A stretch of DNA of 21,677 bases from a virus. A program made the position numbers and the translations under genes. Location of the stretch: positions 1-21,677 of the IMG/VR virus record IMGVR_UViG_3300043543_000115; one strand, given 5' to 3'. Positions 4,499-11,717 of the stretch are shown here, one piece after another (the stretch's first letter is position 1; the number at the start of each line of letters is the position of its first letter). Below the pieces are notes generated by a model. The model saw only the letters and a list, made by a program, of their open reading frames with translations. It searched no databases and was not told the origin of the DNA.

Positions 4499-5380
4499 AT
4501 GATCTGGCTCGTTCCCCCACAACATCTGACGCTCGACATCGAGACAATGGCCGGCGATCCGTGTGAGGCCGAGGCGGCACTTCGGCGCAGCTTCGCGCCC
4601 AATCCAGCGTGGAAGCCGGCCACGATCGGCGAGCGATACTTGCAGGCGCTCGCCGACAAGCAGTCCAAGCTCGCGCTACTCGACACAGCGCCAATCATCT
4701 CGGTTGCGCTGCGGACCGAGAGCGATTGCCGCCTATTGCACTGGATGCCGCTGGATGCGGACGAGGTGTCTGGCGTGCCGCTGGAGAGGTTCCAGGACGA
4801 ACGGGCAATGCTGGCCAAGGCCGCCGAGTATCTGGCCATCCTCGGCCCAGAGTCGGTGCTGGTCGGCCACAACCTGCGGCACTTCGATTTGCCGCGGCTG
4901 CGTCTGGCTATGGTCCGTCAGCGGATCATGCTTCCTCCGTGCCTGGCGTGCGTGGACCATCCGACCTATGACACAATGGCCCTGTGGCGCTATTTCACGC
5001 TCGACGAGAGGCCATTTATCAGCCTGGACCAGTGCCTGGAGCTGACCGGTCTGGAGAGCCACAAAAGCGCCATCAGCGGCCAGGATGTCGGCCGGCTGAT
5101 CGACAGCCAGCAGTGGCGAACGATCGCGGCATACGCCATCGCCGACGTGCTGGCACAGGACATGCTCTATCTGGTTATGACTGGGCAGATCGCCGCCCCC
5201 GATCCTCCCCCAGAAGCTGCAACATTGCAACCTGCGGCATCAGCCGGTGTCACCCAGAGCCAGCCGGTAGAGCCGCACGTAGTCGATGACACGGCAACGA
5301 CAGACCAAGAGCAAGAGGCGATAAGACGCAGCATCGCCGCGCTGCTGTCAAAATATGGCATCACTTCACAGGAGAGCTAA
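4499..5380 (+). CDS. DnaQ-like 3'-5' exonuclease (DEDDy, PolB-exonuclease-like)
   Basis: The 293-residue protein has the three exonuclease motifs: ExoI L-D-I-E-T (Asp13, Glu15), ExoII G-H-N-L-R-H-F-D (Asn125, Phe129, Asp130) and ExoIII Y-A-I-A-D (Tyr212, Asp216). The Y-x3-D form puts it in the DEDDy group, near predicted exonucleases related to the proofreading domain of family B polymerases. It should degrade single-stranded or recessed 3' ends using two metal ions. After about residue 230 comes a Pro/Ala/Gln-rich, probably disordered tail ending in a short helix. GGGAG (4488-4492) precedes ATG 4499. It is followed within 2 bp by an SbcC-like ATPase gene, suggesting a joint DNA end-processing module. 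No polymerase domain is attached. Confidence 0.85.
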   Translation: MIWLVPPQHLTLDIETMAGDPCEAEAALRRSFAPNPAWKPATIGERYLQALADKQSKLALLDTAPIISVALRTESDCRLLHWMPLDADEVSGVPLERFQDERAMLAKAAEYLAILGPESVLVGHNLRHFDLPRLRLAMVRQRIMLPPCLACVDHPTYDTMALWRYFTLDERPFISLDQCLELTGLESHKSAISGQDVGRLIDSQQWRTIAAYAIADVLAQDMLYLVMTGQIAAPDPPPEAATLQPAASAGVTQSQPVEPHVVDDTATTDQEQEAIRRSIAALLSKYGITSQES

Positions 5381-5382
5381 AC

Positions 5383-6795
5383 ATGAACACGATCAACATC
5401 GAAAACATCGGGCCGATCCGTCACTTGCGCATTCCGCTGCCTGATGGCGGCGGCGTTGTCGTGCTGCGTGGCCGCAACGGCGTGGGCAAGAGCCACGCCC
5501 TGGCGGCTGTCGATAGCCTGATCGCGAAGCGCGGCAAGCCGCCATGCCGGGATGGCGCCGCGGCGGGAGTTGTCGAAGGCTGCGGGGCAAGGCTCACCAT
5601 CGGCCGCAGCACCCGCCGCACAGGCGAGGCGGAGGTGCTCAGTCTGGAGGGAAGGCTCGACATTTCGCAGCTTGTAAGCCCGCCGATCAAAGATGAGGAG
5701 GCGGCTGACCGACAGCGCATCAAGGCCCTGGTCCAATTGTCTGGGGCTGCGGCAAATGAGGCTGATTTCGCGGGGCTGCTGCCGGATGGATACCAGTTGC
5801 GAGAGCTTGTCGGTCCGATTCTAGATGAGGACCCTGTGGCCTTGGCGGGGCAGGTCAAGAGGGCTCTGGAGGCCGAGGCGCGCCGCGAGGAAACAGCGGC
5901 GGAATCGTGTGAAAGGAAGGCCGAGGCCCAAGTCGCATCGCACAAACCGATCGACCCGCAACTGCCAACGAAGGAGCGGGCGATTCGCGAGCTTCAGGAC
6001 GCGCTCCTCAAGGTCAAAGAACTGGAGACCCTAGCCAAGGCGATCGAGAAACGTCGGGCGGCAGCCGAGGAGGCACGCCAGAAGTTCGAGGAATTTAGCG
6101 CGCAAAGCCTTGCTGTTGCTGAACTCAGGGAGCTGGAGCGCGAGCGCGACGATCTGAGTGATGACATCGCGAGGCTGCAAGAAGCGCTCACCATCGCCAG
6201 GGACCGGCACCAGCGCATCACAGCCGAGATCGAGCGAGCACGAAAAGTGGCCGACCAGATCAAGGAGCTGGAGCCAATCGTCCTGTTCGTGCCCGATCCA
6301 GTGCCGGCAGAAAAGATCGAGGCAGCGCGGCGCCATGCCGAAGCGTGCCGGCAAAGGATGGATGCCGCGGTTCGGCAGGACCTGGCCATCAAGGCCCAGG
6401 AAGAAGCGTCCCGGTATCTGGAGCGGGCCCGATCACACAAGCACAAGGCGGAACTCCTGCGAGAGGCCGCGCGTGCAACTGACCACGTGCTGTCGCAGAT
6501 GGTCGGCCGCGTCACCAGCAGGCTGCGTGTTGAGCAGGGGCGGCTCGTGTGCGATACAGATCGCGGGGCGGAGCCGTTTAGCGAATTATCGCCTGGCGAG
6601 CGGTGGCGAATCGCGCTGGAGATTGCCGCGGAGCAGGTCGGCCGTGGCGGCCTTGTCACGGTGCCGCAGGAGGCTTGGGAAGCACTGGACCCGCAGCATC
6701 GTGCCGAGATCACGGCGATCGCCCATCAGGTCGGGATTGTGATTCTGACGGCCGAGGCTGACGAACACGAGGAGATCGTGGTGGAGGCCTCGTGA
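5383..6795 (+). CDS. SbcC/Rad50/RecN-like SMC-type ATPase
   Basis: This 470-residue protein starts with M-N-T-I-N-I-E-N-I-G-P-I-R and Walker A G-R-N-G-V-G-K-S at 30-37. Residues about 150-360 are Glu/Arg/Ala-rich coiled coil. The ABC signature L-S-P-G-E-R-W is near 402-408, and a C-terminal P-loop half follows. The Walker B strand is unusual: where the family has a hydrophobic stretch ending in D-E, this one reads G-L-V-T-V-P-Q-E-A-W-E-A-L-D (about 423-436), so the Asp is missing and hydrolysis may be weak. With the DEDDy exonuclease just upstream it resembles phage recombination pairs where an SMC-like ATPase loads a nuclease on DNA ends. There is no zinc hook (CxxC) in the coiled coil and the length is half that of SbcC. 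AGGAG (5370-5374) precedes the start. Confidence 0.82.
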   Translation: MNTINIENIGPIRHLRIPLPDGGGVVVLRGRNGVGKSHALAAVDSLIAKRGKPPCRDGAAAGVVEGCGARLTIGRSTRRTGEAEVLSLEGRLDISQLVSPPIKDEEAADRQRIKALVQLSGAAANEADFAGLLPDGYQLRELVGPILDEDPVALAGQVKRALEAEARREETAAESCERKAEAQVASHKPIDPQLPTKERAIRELQDALLKVKELETLAKAIEKRRAAAEEARQKFEEFSAQSLAVAELRELERERDDLSDDIARLQEALTIARDRHQRITAEIERARKVADQIKELEPIVLFVPDPVPAEKIEAARRHAEACRQRMDAAVRQDLAIKAQEEASRYLERARSHKHKAELLREAARATDHVLSQMVGRVTSRLRVEQGRLVCDTDRGAEPFSELSPGERWRIALEIAAEQVGRGGLVTVPQEAWEALDPQHRAEITAIAHQVGIVILTAEADEHEEIVVEAS

Positions 6796-6821
6796 AGCGT
6801 GCGTGAGTGCAGGAGGAAGAG

Positions 6822-7937
6822 ATGGCTGGTGATTGGATACCGGTTTCTGTCGATCTTCCAGGGAAGCCAGAGGTAGCACGGTTGGCCGCCTTGACTGAGC
6901 GCAGCCCGGATGAGGTCGTGGGACTGCTCGTCCGGTTCTGGGCATGGGCCCAGTCCCAGACAGCGGACGGAACCTTTCCTGGGATGAACTGCCGGATGAT
7001 TGCGGCTGTGTCGCACGTCCCCGTCTGGTTCCTCGAAAAGCTGTCCGACGTAGGGTGGCTCATCATCCGCAGCGACGGCCTGGCCATTCCTGGCTTCGAT
7101 CGCTGGATGAGCGGTGGCGCGAAGCGACGCCTGAAAAAACGAGACCACGCGCGCGGGTCGCGTGGACAAGTTGTGGATATCTCACATCCACAGAACGCCC
7201 ACAACCTGCGCGCGAGGCGTGCAAAACAGGCACACGTCACGCCTAATTCTGACGAAACGGCGGTTGAAACACCCCCTCGTCGCTCAAACGCATCGCGTGG
7301 ACAAGTTGTGGACATCGAATGTCCACAGGATGCGCGCAACGTGCGCGCGTCGCGCGCAAAGCAGACACAAATCGCATTTCGTTCTGACGAAAACGCGGTT
7401 GAAACACCCCCTCGCAGCCCAGACGGACAAGCGCCGCCTGTATCGGCAGAAAGTCCAAGCGCACCAAGACCTTGCGTTTCTACCGAGGCGGTCCAGTGCG
7501 AGGCTGGCTGTGGACATTCTGTGGACAACTTGTGGACATCAGATGTCCACAAAATGTCCACTAGAGAAGAGAGATATAGAGAGAGAGAAAAGAATAATGT
7601 CCCCCCTAGATTCCCCCCGCGTGAACGCGGGGGGAAACCGGATGTGGATTTCTCCCGCGTGCAGTTCCCCGAGGGGTGCGACACCCCCGAGGTCCGCGCT
7701 GCGATCGCCGACTGGCTTGCATACCGCCGAAGGATCGGCAAGCCGTTCAAGGACCCGCAGGGGCAGGTCGCCCTGCTGCTCAAACGCTTCGGGCGAACTA
7801 TCGTCGAGGCGGTGCCCTACTCGATCGCCCAGGGGTTCATCGGATGCTACGCTCCGGGCCCAAAGCAAGCACGCGCGAGCCAAGCGAACGATCCGGCCTA
7901 CGTCTATGATCCGAGCTTCAAGTATGAGACCTTCTGA
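6822..7937 (+). CDS. Phage replication initiator (lambda O-like) carrying an internal origin
   Basis: The 371-residue protein begins at ATG 6822, 5 nt after AGGAGG (6811-6816); the upstream in-frame GTG 6807 lacks such a site. Residues 1-105 look like the winged-helix N-terminus of phage replication proteins (G-D-W-I-P-V near the start, R-F-W-A-W-A-Q, D-G-L-A-I-P-G-F-D-R-W), followed by a basic patch R-R-L-K-K-R. Residues about 113-200 are two copies of a 45-residue low-complexity unit (R-G-Q-V-V-D-I ... A-V-E-T-P-P). A disordered linker leads to a C-terminal helical domain (about 283-345, W-L-A-Y-R-R, S-I-A-Q-G-F-I-G-C-Y) seen in other phage replication initiators. The linker DNA holds phased DnaA-box-like iterons. 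The next gene, overlapping by 14 bp, is a DnaC-like loader, giving an O/P-type pair. Family call from fold pattern and context. Confidence 0.75.
   Translation: MAGDWIPVSVDLPGKPEVARLAALTERSPDEVVGLLVRFWAWAQSQTADGTFPGMNCRMIAAVSHVPVWFLEKLSDVGWLIIRSDGLAIPGFDRWMSGGAKRRLKKRDHARGSRGQVVDISHPQNAHNLRARRAKQAHVTPNSDETAVETPPRRSNASRGQVVDIECPQDARNVRASRAKQTQIAFRSDENAVETPPRSPDGQAPPVSAESPSAPRPCVSTEAVQCEAGCGHSVDNLWTSDVHKMSTREERYREREKNNVPPRFPPRERGGKPDVDFSRVQFPEGCDTPEVRAAIADWLAYRRRIGKPFKDPQGQVALLLKRFGRTIVEAVPYSIAQGFIGCYAPGPKQARASQANDPAYVYDPSFKYETF
7158..7425. repeat. Tandem 135-bp duplication within the initiator gene
   Basis: The stretch beginning TCGCGTGGACAAGTTGTGGA recurs exactly 135 bp later (7158 and 7293), and the end word CGGTTGAAACACCCCCTCG recurs with the same offset (7261 and 7396). 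The period is 45 codons, so the frame is kept and the protein gains a repeated linker. Each copy holds the same three-box cluster, so the duplication doubled origin boxes rather than a protein domain. The copies have diverged by point changes and compensating small indels. Confidence 0.8.
7161..7636. other. Candidate replication origin: phased DnaA-box iterons, AT-rich stretch and hairpin
   Basis: Cluster A has box-like words at 7161, 7172 and 7184 (the last inverted). Cluster B has words at 7296, 7307 and 7319 (the last inverted). Cluster C has five: TGTGGACAT 7509, TGTGGACAA 7520, TGTGGACAT 7531, then inverted ATGTCCACA 7543 and ATGTCCACT 7554. Start-to-start spacing is 11 bp between direct boxes and 12 bp where orientation flips, so the boxes lie on one face of the helix. 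In cluster B the words TGTGGACAT and ATGTCCACA form a perfect palindrome around CGA. TTGTCCACA is a known high-GC variant of the DnaA box. The purine-rich, AT-richer stretch 7563-7599 follows and could be the unwinding element, then a strong hairpin. An origin inside the initiator gene parallels ori-lambda in gene O. The pattern is seen; origin function is inference. Confidence 0.7.
7611..7636. repeat. 11-bp perfect inverted repeat next to the putative unwinding stretch
   Basis: TTCCCCCCGCG (7611-7621) and CGCGGGGGGAA (7626-7636) pair perfectly around the loop TGAA. It is in coding sequence (P-P-R-E-R-G-G-K) just after the purine-rich stretch of the putative origin. As single strand it would make a very stable hairpin, as used by some primase or single-strand initiation sites. 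Confidence 0.65.
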
Positions 7938-8622
7938 GGTATTCCGACGCATTGCCAGCAGCGAGCACGAGCTACGTTGCCGCGAGAGACGCGAGCGCGC
8001 GCAGGTTATCCATGGCCAGGTGTGGCTGGGGAAGCAGTTGCGCGCGGCAGAGTTGCTGTGGCAGTCGATCGGCCGGCGGTACGAGTCCTGCACGCTCGAC
8101 ACGTTCCACGCGCATTTGCCAGCCCAGCAGACTGTCTTGGGGCAGCTCCGCGAATATGCTGCACGCATCCGCCAGCGCGTGGCCGAGGGCGTCAACGTCC
8201 TGTTGATCGGGCCGAGCGGCGCAGGAAAAGATCACCTCCTGGCTGGCCTGGTGCATGTGGCACTGGCGGAGGGGCTGTCTGTACGATGGACGACAGGCAG
8301 CCAGCTCTGGCTGCACATGCGAGATGCGATCCAGGGCGGCTGCGAGCGCCAGGCAATCGAGGAGTTGGTGCGGCCCGATGTGCTGGTGCTGTCGGATCCC
8401 ATTCCGCCGCACGCCGAGCCATCGAACTATGAGCGCTCGATCCTTTACGCGATCGTCGATCGCCGCTACAGCCACCTGCGCCCGATCTGGATGAGCGCCA
8501 ACGTCGCCAGCCGCCAACAGGCGGATGAGCGGCTGGGGCATGCAGTGGCGGATCGCCTGCGCCATGGCGCGCTGGTGCTGGGCTGCTGGTGGCCCAGCTA
8601 TCGCCAATCAGGCAGCGCATGA
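7924..8622 (+). CDS. DnaC/IstB-type helicase-loader ATPase
   Basis: The 232-residue AAA+ protein starts at ATG 7924, overlapping the initiator stop by 14 bp. After a charged helical N-terminus (about 1-85) come Walker A G-P-S-G-A-G-K-D-H-L-L (96-106), a Walker B strand V-L-V-L-S-D (153-158), sensor I W-M-S-A-N-V (189-194), and the C-terminal H-A-V-A-D-R-L-R-H-G-A with W-P-S-Y-R (about 206-227), which matches the arginine-finger and end region of E. coli DnaC. Asp replaces the usual Ser/Thr after the Walker A Lys, and the Walker B Glu is absent, so catalysis may be modified. It should load the host replicative helicase at the origin marked by the upstream initiator, as lambda P does. No transposase is nearby, arguing against an IstB transposition role. 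Confidence 0.85.
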   Translation: MRPSEVFRRIASSEHELRCRERRERAQVIHGQVWLGKQLRAAELLWQSIGRRYESCTLDTFHAHLPAQQTVLGQLREYAARIRQRVAEGVNVLLIGPSGAGKDHLLAGLVHVALAEGLSVRWTTGSQLWLHMRDAIQGGCERQAIEELVRPDVLVLSDPIPPHAEPSNYERSILYAIVDRRYSHLRPIWMSANVASRQQADERLGHAVADRLRHGALVLGCWWPSYRQSGSA

Positions 8623-8638
8623 AGCATGGACGCGAACC

Positions 8639-9124
8639 ATGACGAACACAACGACGCGGTCGATCGAGCTGACGATCCGCGGACTAAAGCCGCAGACGCA
8701 AGGCAGTATGCGGGCGATTCCGTTTGCGAGACGGGACGGCAGCCTAGGCGTGCGAGTGCTGCACGCGGCAGAGCGGCGCGTCCAGGACTGGCGGCTCGCT
8801 GTGCGCGATGCAGCATGCCAGCGGTGGCTATGGCCGCCGACGGATGGGCCCGTGACGGTGGCGGTGCTTGTGGTCGCCCCGCGGCCCAAGAGCCACTTCT
8901 GCCGCAATGGGCTGTCGGCCCTGGGCCGCAGTCTCGCAAGGCCTCGACGCCGAGCTGGAGATGTCGATAAGCTGCTGCGCGCCGTGTTGGATGCGATGAC
9001 TGGCGTGATTTACCATGACGACGCGCAGGTAGCCGAGGCGTTGGTCCGCAAGGTCTGGTCCGACGACCCCCAGGCAACCTGGGTGACGACGATCCACGTG
9101 CAGACTGGCTGTGGTGTCTCATGA
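8639..9124 (+). CDS. rusA: RusA-type Holliday junction resolvase
   Basis: The 161-residue protein shows the RusA pattern: an opening beta strand leading to G-L-K-P-Q-T-Q-G, then the acidic core G-D-V-D-K-L-L-R-A-V-L-D-A-M-T-G-V-I-Y (Asp108, Asp110, Asp118) and H-D-D-A-Q-V (Asp127/128), with Lys138 near the end of the next strand. RusA proteins are dimeric metal-dependent nucleases that cut four-way junctions, and phages use them to resolve replication or recombination intermediates before packaging. The length is slightly above the usual 120-140 because of a basic insert (R-P-R-R-R) before the acidic core. ATG 8639 has only a weak ribosome site, so coupling from the upstream gene, which ends 16 bp earlier, is likely. 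The last codons overlap the next start (ATGA). Confidence 0.9.
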   Translation: MTNTTTRSIELTIRGLKPQTQGSMRAIPFARRDGSLGVRVLHAAERRVQDWRLAVRDAACQRWLWPPTDGPVTVAVLVVAPRPKSHFCRNGLSALGRSLARPRRRAGDVDKLLRAVLDAMTGVIYHDDAQVAEALVRKVWSDDPQATWVTTIHVQTGCGVS

Positions 9125-10116
9125 ACGGCCTGATCACCCTCGTGGCGCGACCGGTGATGCCGGTCCGACCGCCGGCTCGTGGCGAGGCAGACAGCCTCGG
9201 TCCGGCCTGGTGGTGGCTGCCGACGTGGCATCCGGACGTGCCGCTGGCCGTGGCCTGGCAGGTGGTCCGGGAGGCCCATCGCGGCGCCCGCTGGGGCCAG
9301 GTGCCGACGCGCACCAGTGCGCAGCAGCAGGAGCTGGCGCAGCATCGGCCGGAGGTGCCCAGCCCCGAGCATGTGCAGGCGCTCATGGCTCAGCGTCTGG
9401 GCATGGGAGGCGATGAGCCGTGGGTCTGGGAGTGGCTGGGCATGGATGCGGCCCGGGTGGGCCAGTTAGCCTCCGCCGAGGTCTGGGAGTGGCTGGCGCT
9501 CGTCTGGGCCGAGGACCCCAGCCAGCGCGGGAGGGTGCCCGTCGCCTGGGCGGTCTCCCGCGGCGACGGGCGGTTTCTGGCCGCCCAAGACGGCCGGCGC
9601 GCGCTATGGACCGGCGACCCGCGCGAGGCGTCGCTCTTCGCCAGCCGCGAAGCCGCGCAGCGTGTCGCCGGCGATGGGCTACAGCCGGTGCCGATGTATG
9701 GCTGGTGGCATGATCCGCCGCAGCCGCTGTTCGGCGTCGAGCCCGCGAAGATCGACCAGCCAAAGCCAACGGATTCGACCATCGAGTGGCGCGTGGAGGT
9801 GCGGGGGCTGAGCTTGCGAATGGTGCCGCGGCTGCAAGAGGGACCGCAGCGGGCGCTGCCGCTGTGGTCCATCACCCGCGAGATGCTCGGCTACAGTCCG
9901 CGCGATCAGGGGCTGCCGGTGGCGATCACCGAGCAGAACATCCTCGGCGTTTGGGAATGGGACGCTGGGCTGTTCCTGACAGACCTGATCACGCTGGACG
10001 ACTCGCAGGATGTCGCGACGCGCGTCCTGCGCCTCGACGCAGTGCTGCGGGCCTTCGGCTACCGGACGGTGCTCCGGGTGCCGATCGACCCGCTGAAGCT
10101 AGTGAGCCTCCCATAA
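9121..10116 (+). CDS. Large unknown tryptophan-rich phage protein
   Basis: This 331-residue product is not recognised. It is unusually rich in Trp, with W-W-W-L-P-T-W near residue 30, W-V-W-E-W-L and W-E-W-L-A-L-V-W near 100-130, and W-E-W near 280. The middle (about 140-185) has R-G-D-G-R-F-L-A-A-Q-D and A-L-W-T-G-D-P-R-E-A-S-L-F-A-S, a pattern like small repeats seen in phage proteins of unknown role. No signal peptide, membrane segment or nucleotide-binding motif is visible. It joins the RusA gene through an ATGA overlap and is the last gene before the late promoter, so it belongs to the early/middle transcript. A late-gene activator is possible by position only. Confidence 0.75.
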   Translation: MNGLITLVARPVMPVRPPARGEADSLGPAWWWLPTWHPDVPLAVAWQVVREAHRGARWGQVPTRTSAQQQELAQHRPEVPSPEHVQALMAQRLGMGGDEPWVWEWLGMDAARVGQLASAEVWEWLALVWAEDPSQRGRVPVAWAVSRGDGRFLAAQDGRRALWTGDPREASLFASREAAQRVAGDGLQPVPMYGWWHDPPQPLFGVEPAKIDQPKPTDSTIEWRVEVRGLSLRMVPRLQEGPQRALPLWSITREMLGYSPRDQGLPVAITEQNILGVWEWDAGLFLTDLITLDDSQDVATRVLRLDAVLRAFGYRTVLRVPIDPLKLVSLP

Positions 10117-10144
10117 AAAAGGGCCGCTAGAGGCTCTGCCGCGG

Positions 10145-10150
10145 TATAAT
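10145..10150 (+). promoter_or_regulatory. Consensus -10 before the terminase operon
   Basis: A perfect TATAAT stands 45 bp before the terminase small-subunit start, in the only intergenic gap of this region (10117-10194). No -35 hexamer lies 15-19 bp upstream (the sequence there is GGGCCGCTAG), so expression may need an activator, as is common for late phage promoters. Confidence 0.45.
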
Positions 10151-10194
10151 GGGCGCGCGGACAGTGAGGCACTCATGACGTGCTGTAGGCATGG

Positions 10195-10533
10195 ATGCCA
10201 AAACCTACCCCTATCGACCCGGCCCGAATCTCCAAGCTGGCCAGCTATGGCCTGACCAACGCCGAGATCGCCGACTTCCTGGGCATTTCGGAGGCCACGC
10301 TCAAGCGCCGCGCCCAGGCCGCCCTATCCACAGGCAGATCGCAGCTCAAGCTCCGCCTGCGCAAAAAACAGATCGCCGTGGCGCTCAAGGGCAACGTGTC
10401 GATGCTCATCTGGCTGGGCAAGGTCTATCTAGGCCAGCGGGAATCGACAGAGGGACAGGCCGATGATCACCTCCCGCGCATCGTCGAAGCCGTCGTCGAG
10501 CCGACGCACCGGCGCAGCCAGCAGGCGCGATAG
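10195..10533 (+). CDS. Terminase small-subunit-like HTH protein
   Basis: The 112-residue protein has an HTH near residues 20-42 (Y-G-L-T-N-A-E-I-A-D-F-L-G-I-S, then E-A-T-L-K-R-R). A basic helix follows, then the segment S-M-L-I-W-L-G-K-x-Y-L-G-Q-R, which is typical of proteins encoded just before large terminases in many phages. It would recognise the packaging site and recruit the large subunit. GTAGG about 5 nt upstream supports ATG 10195. The last 71 bp overlap the large-subunit frame in another phase. Confidence 0.75.
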   Translation: MPKPTPIDPARISKLASYGLTNAEIADFLGISEATLKRRAQAALSTGRSQLKLRLRKKQIAVALKGNVSMLIWLGKVYLGQRESTEGQADDHLPRIVEAVVEPTHRRSQQAR

Positions 10534-11716
10534 CCGCGACGTGGTGCAGATCGAGCTGACCACGCAGCAGCACGAGTTCGCTACGGCCGACGCGCCCCTG
10601 GTCGGTTTCGTGGGCGGGCGAGGCAGCGGCAAGACGTTTGCCGGGGCCTGGCGCATTCTCCGCAGGGCCAGGCCTGGCGGCCATTATCTGGTGGTGGCGC
10701 CAACCTATCCGATGCTCCGCGATTTCGCCTGGCCGACGCTGGTCGAACTGGCCCGCAAGTGCTGCATGCTTCGCCGCGCGCTTACAAGCCGCATGCAGAT
10801 CACGCTCCGCGGAGGTGCCCAGATTCTGTGCCGCACGGCGGACCGGCCCGACCGGCTCCGCGGCCTGACCGTCTCGGCCGCCTGGATTGACGAGGCCTCG
10901 CTGGTCCCGCGCGAGGTGCTCGATGTCGTGCTGTTCACGCTGCGCGAGGCGGAGCGCCCCTCGCTAGCCTGCACCTTTACGCCCAAGGGCCAGCGGCACT
11001 GGACGTACGAGCGCTTCGGCGCGCCGGGCCCGGGGCGATACCTCGTGCACGCCGACACGTGGAGCAATCCGTTCCTGCCGCAGGATTTCCTCGACCTGGT
11101 CGAGCGCGAGGCCAGCGGAAGGCTCGCAGATCAGGAGCTGCGGGGGCTGTTCGTGTCGATGGAGGGCGCGGAATGGCCGCAGGCGCTGTGGGGAGACTGG
11201 GTCTTCGTGCCGCCGCATCAGATGCCGCAGCCAGACGAGCACCCGGTGCGCTTGATCGGCGTCGATCCCTCGCTGGGCAAGAGCGATCGCGAAGGGGACT
11301 ACTCCGCGATCGTCTGCGTCGGCACAGCGCGCGGCCTGGTCTGGGTGCAAGCCGATCTGGCCAGACGAAGCCCGCAGAAGCTTGTGCAAGACACGCTGGC
11401 CGCCTGCGAGCGCTTCAAACCGCTCGCGGTGGCGATCGAAGCGAATCAATTCCAGGAGCTGCTCGTGCACGAGTTCGAGCGCGAGACGGCGGGGCGCTTT
11501 GGCGTGGCCTGGCCGGCGTTCGCCATCAAGAATACGGCCCCCAAGCTGCTGCGCATCCGGCGGCTGGGGTCGTTGATCATCCGGCGCGAGCTGCGGGTCC
11601 AGGACGATCCGGGCGGGAGACTGCTGGTCGGGCAACTCCAGGATTTCCCGCACGGGTCGCACGACGATGGCCCCGATGCACTCGAAATGGCCTTGCGGCT
11701 GTTGTGGGAGGCGTGA
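10463..11716 (+). CDS. terL: Terminase large subunit
   Basis: The protein is 417 residues if started at ATG 10463. Walker A G-G-R-G-S-G-K-T is at 51-58, Walker B A-W-I-D-E-A-S has Asp143/Glu144, and T-P-K-G near 172-175 looks like the coupling motif. The RNase H-fold nuclease has Asp268 in I-G-V-D-P-S, Glu326 in A-I-E-A-N-Q-F and a D-D-G-P-D-A-L-E motif (401-408). It packages DNA into proheads and cuts concatemers. The first 27 residues are Ser/Arg-rich and overlap the small-subunit gene, so translation may actually begin at GTG 10541, giving V-Q-I-E-L-T-T-Q-Q as a more typical start. Confidence 0.95.
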   Translation: MITSRASSKPSSSRRTGAASRRDSRDVVQIELTTQQHEFATADAPLVGFVGGRGSGKTFAGAWRILRRARPGGHYLVVAPTYPMLRDFAWPTLVELARKCCMLRRALTSRMQITLRGGAQILCRTADRPDRLRGLTVSAAWIDEASLVPREVLDVVLFTLREAERPSLACTFTPKGQRHWTYERFGAPGPGRYLVHADTWSNPFLPQDFLDLVEREASGRLADQELRGLFVSMEGAEWPQALWGDWVFVPPHQMPQPDEHPVRLIGVDPSLGKSDREGDYSAIVCVGTARGLVWVQADLARRSPQKLVQDTLAACERFKPLAVAIEANQFQELLVHEFERETAGRFGVAWPAFAIKNTAPKLLRIRRLGSLIIRRELRVQDDPGGRLLVGQLQDFPHGSHDDGPDALEMALRLLWEA

Positions 11717-11717
11717 C

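Noticed and set aside
3688-4872. Minus-strand open frame of 394 codons across the early genes
   Set aside because: It spans five + strand genes with good ribosome sites and has Ser/Arg-rich composition typical of an antisense shadow.
7162-7923. Upstream extension of the DnaC-like frame into the initiator gene
   Set aside because: The stretch reads as repeated W-T-x-x-V-H words made by the iterons in the wrong frame. ATG 7924 at the overlap gives a normal-length loader.
10117-10144. Terminator after the tryptophan-rich gene (A-run followed by GGGCCGCTAGAGGCTC)
   Set aside because: On the minus strand there is a T-run after a weak GCC/GGC pairing, but nothing convergent is encoded there, and on the + strand no stem precedes a T-run.
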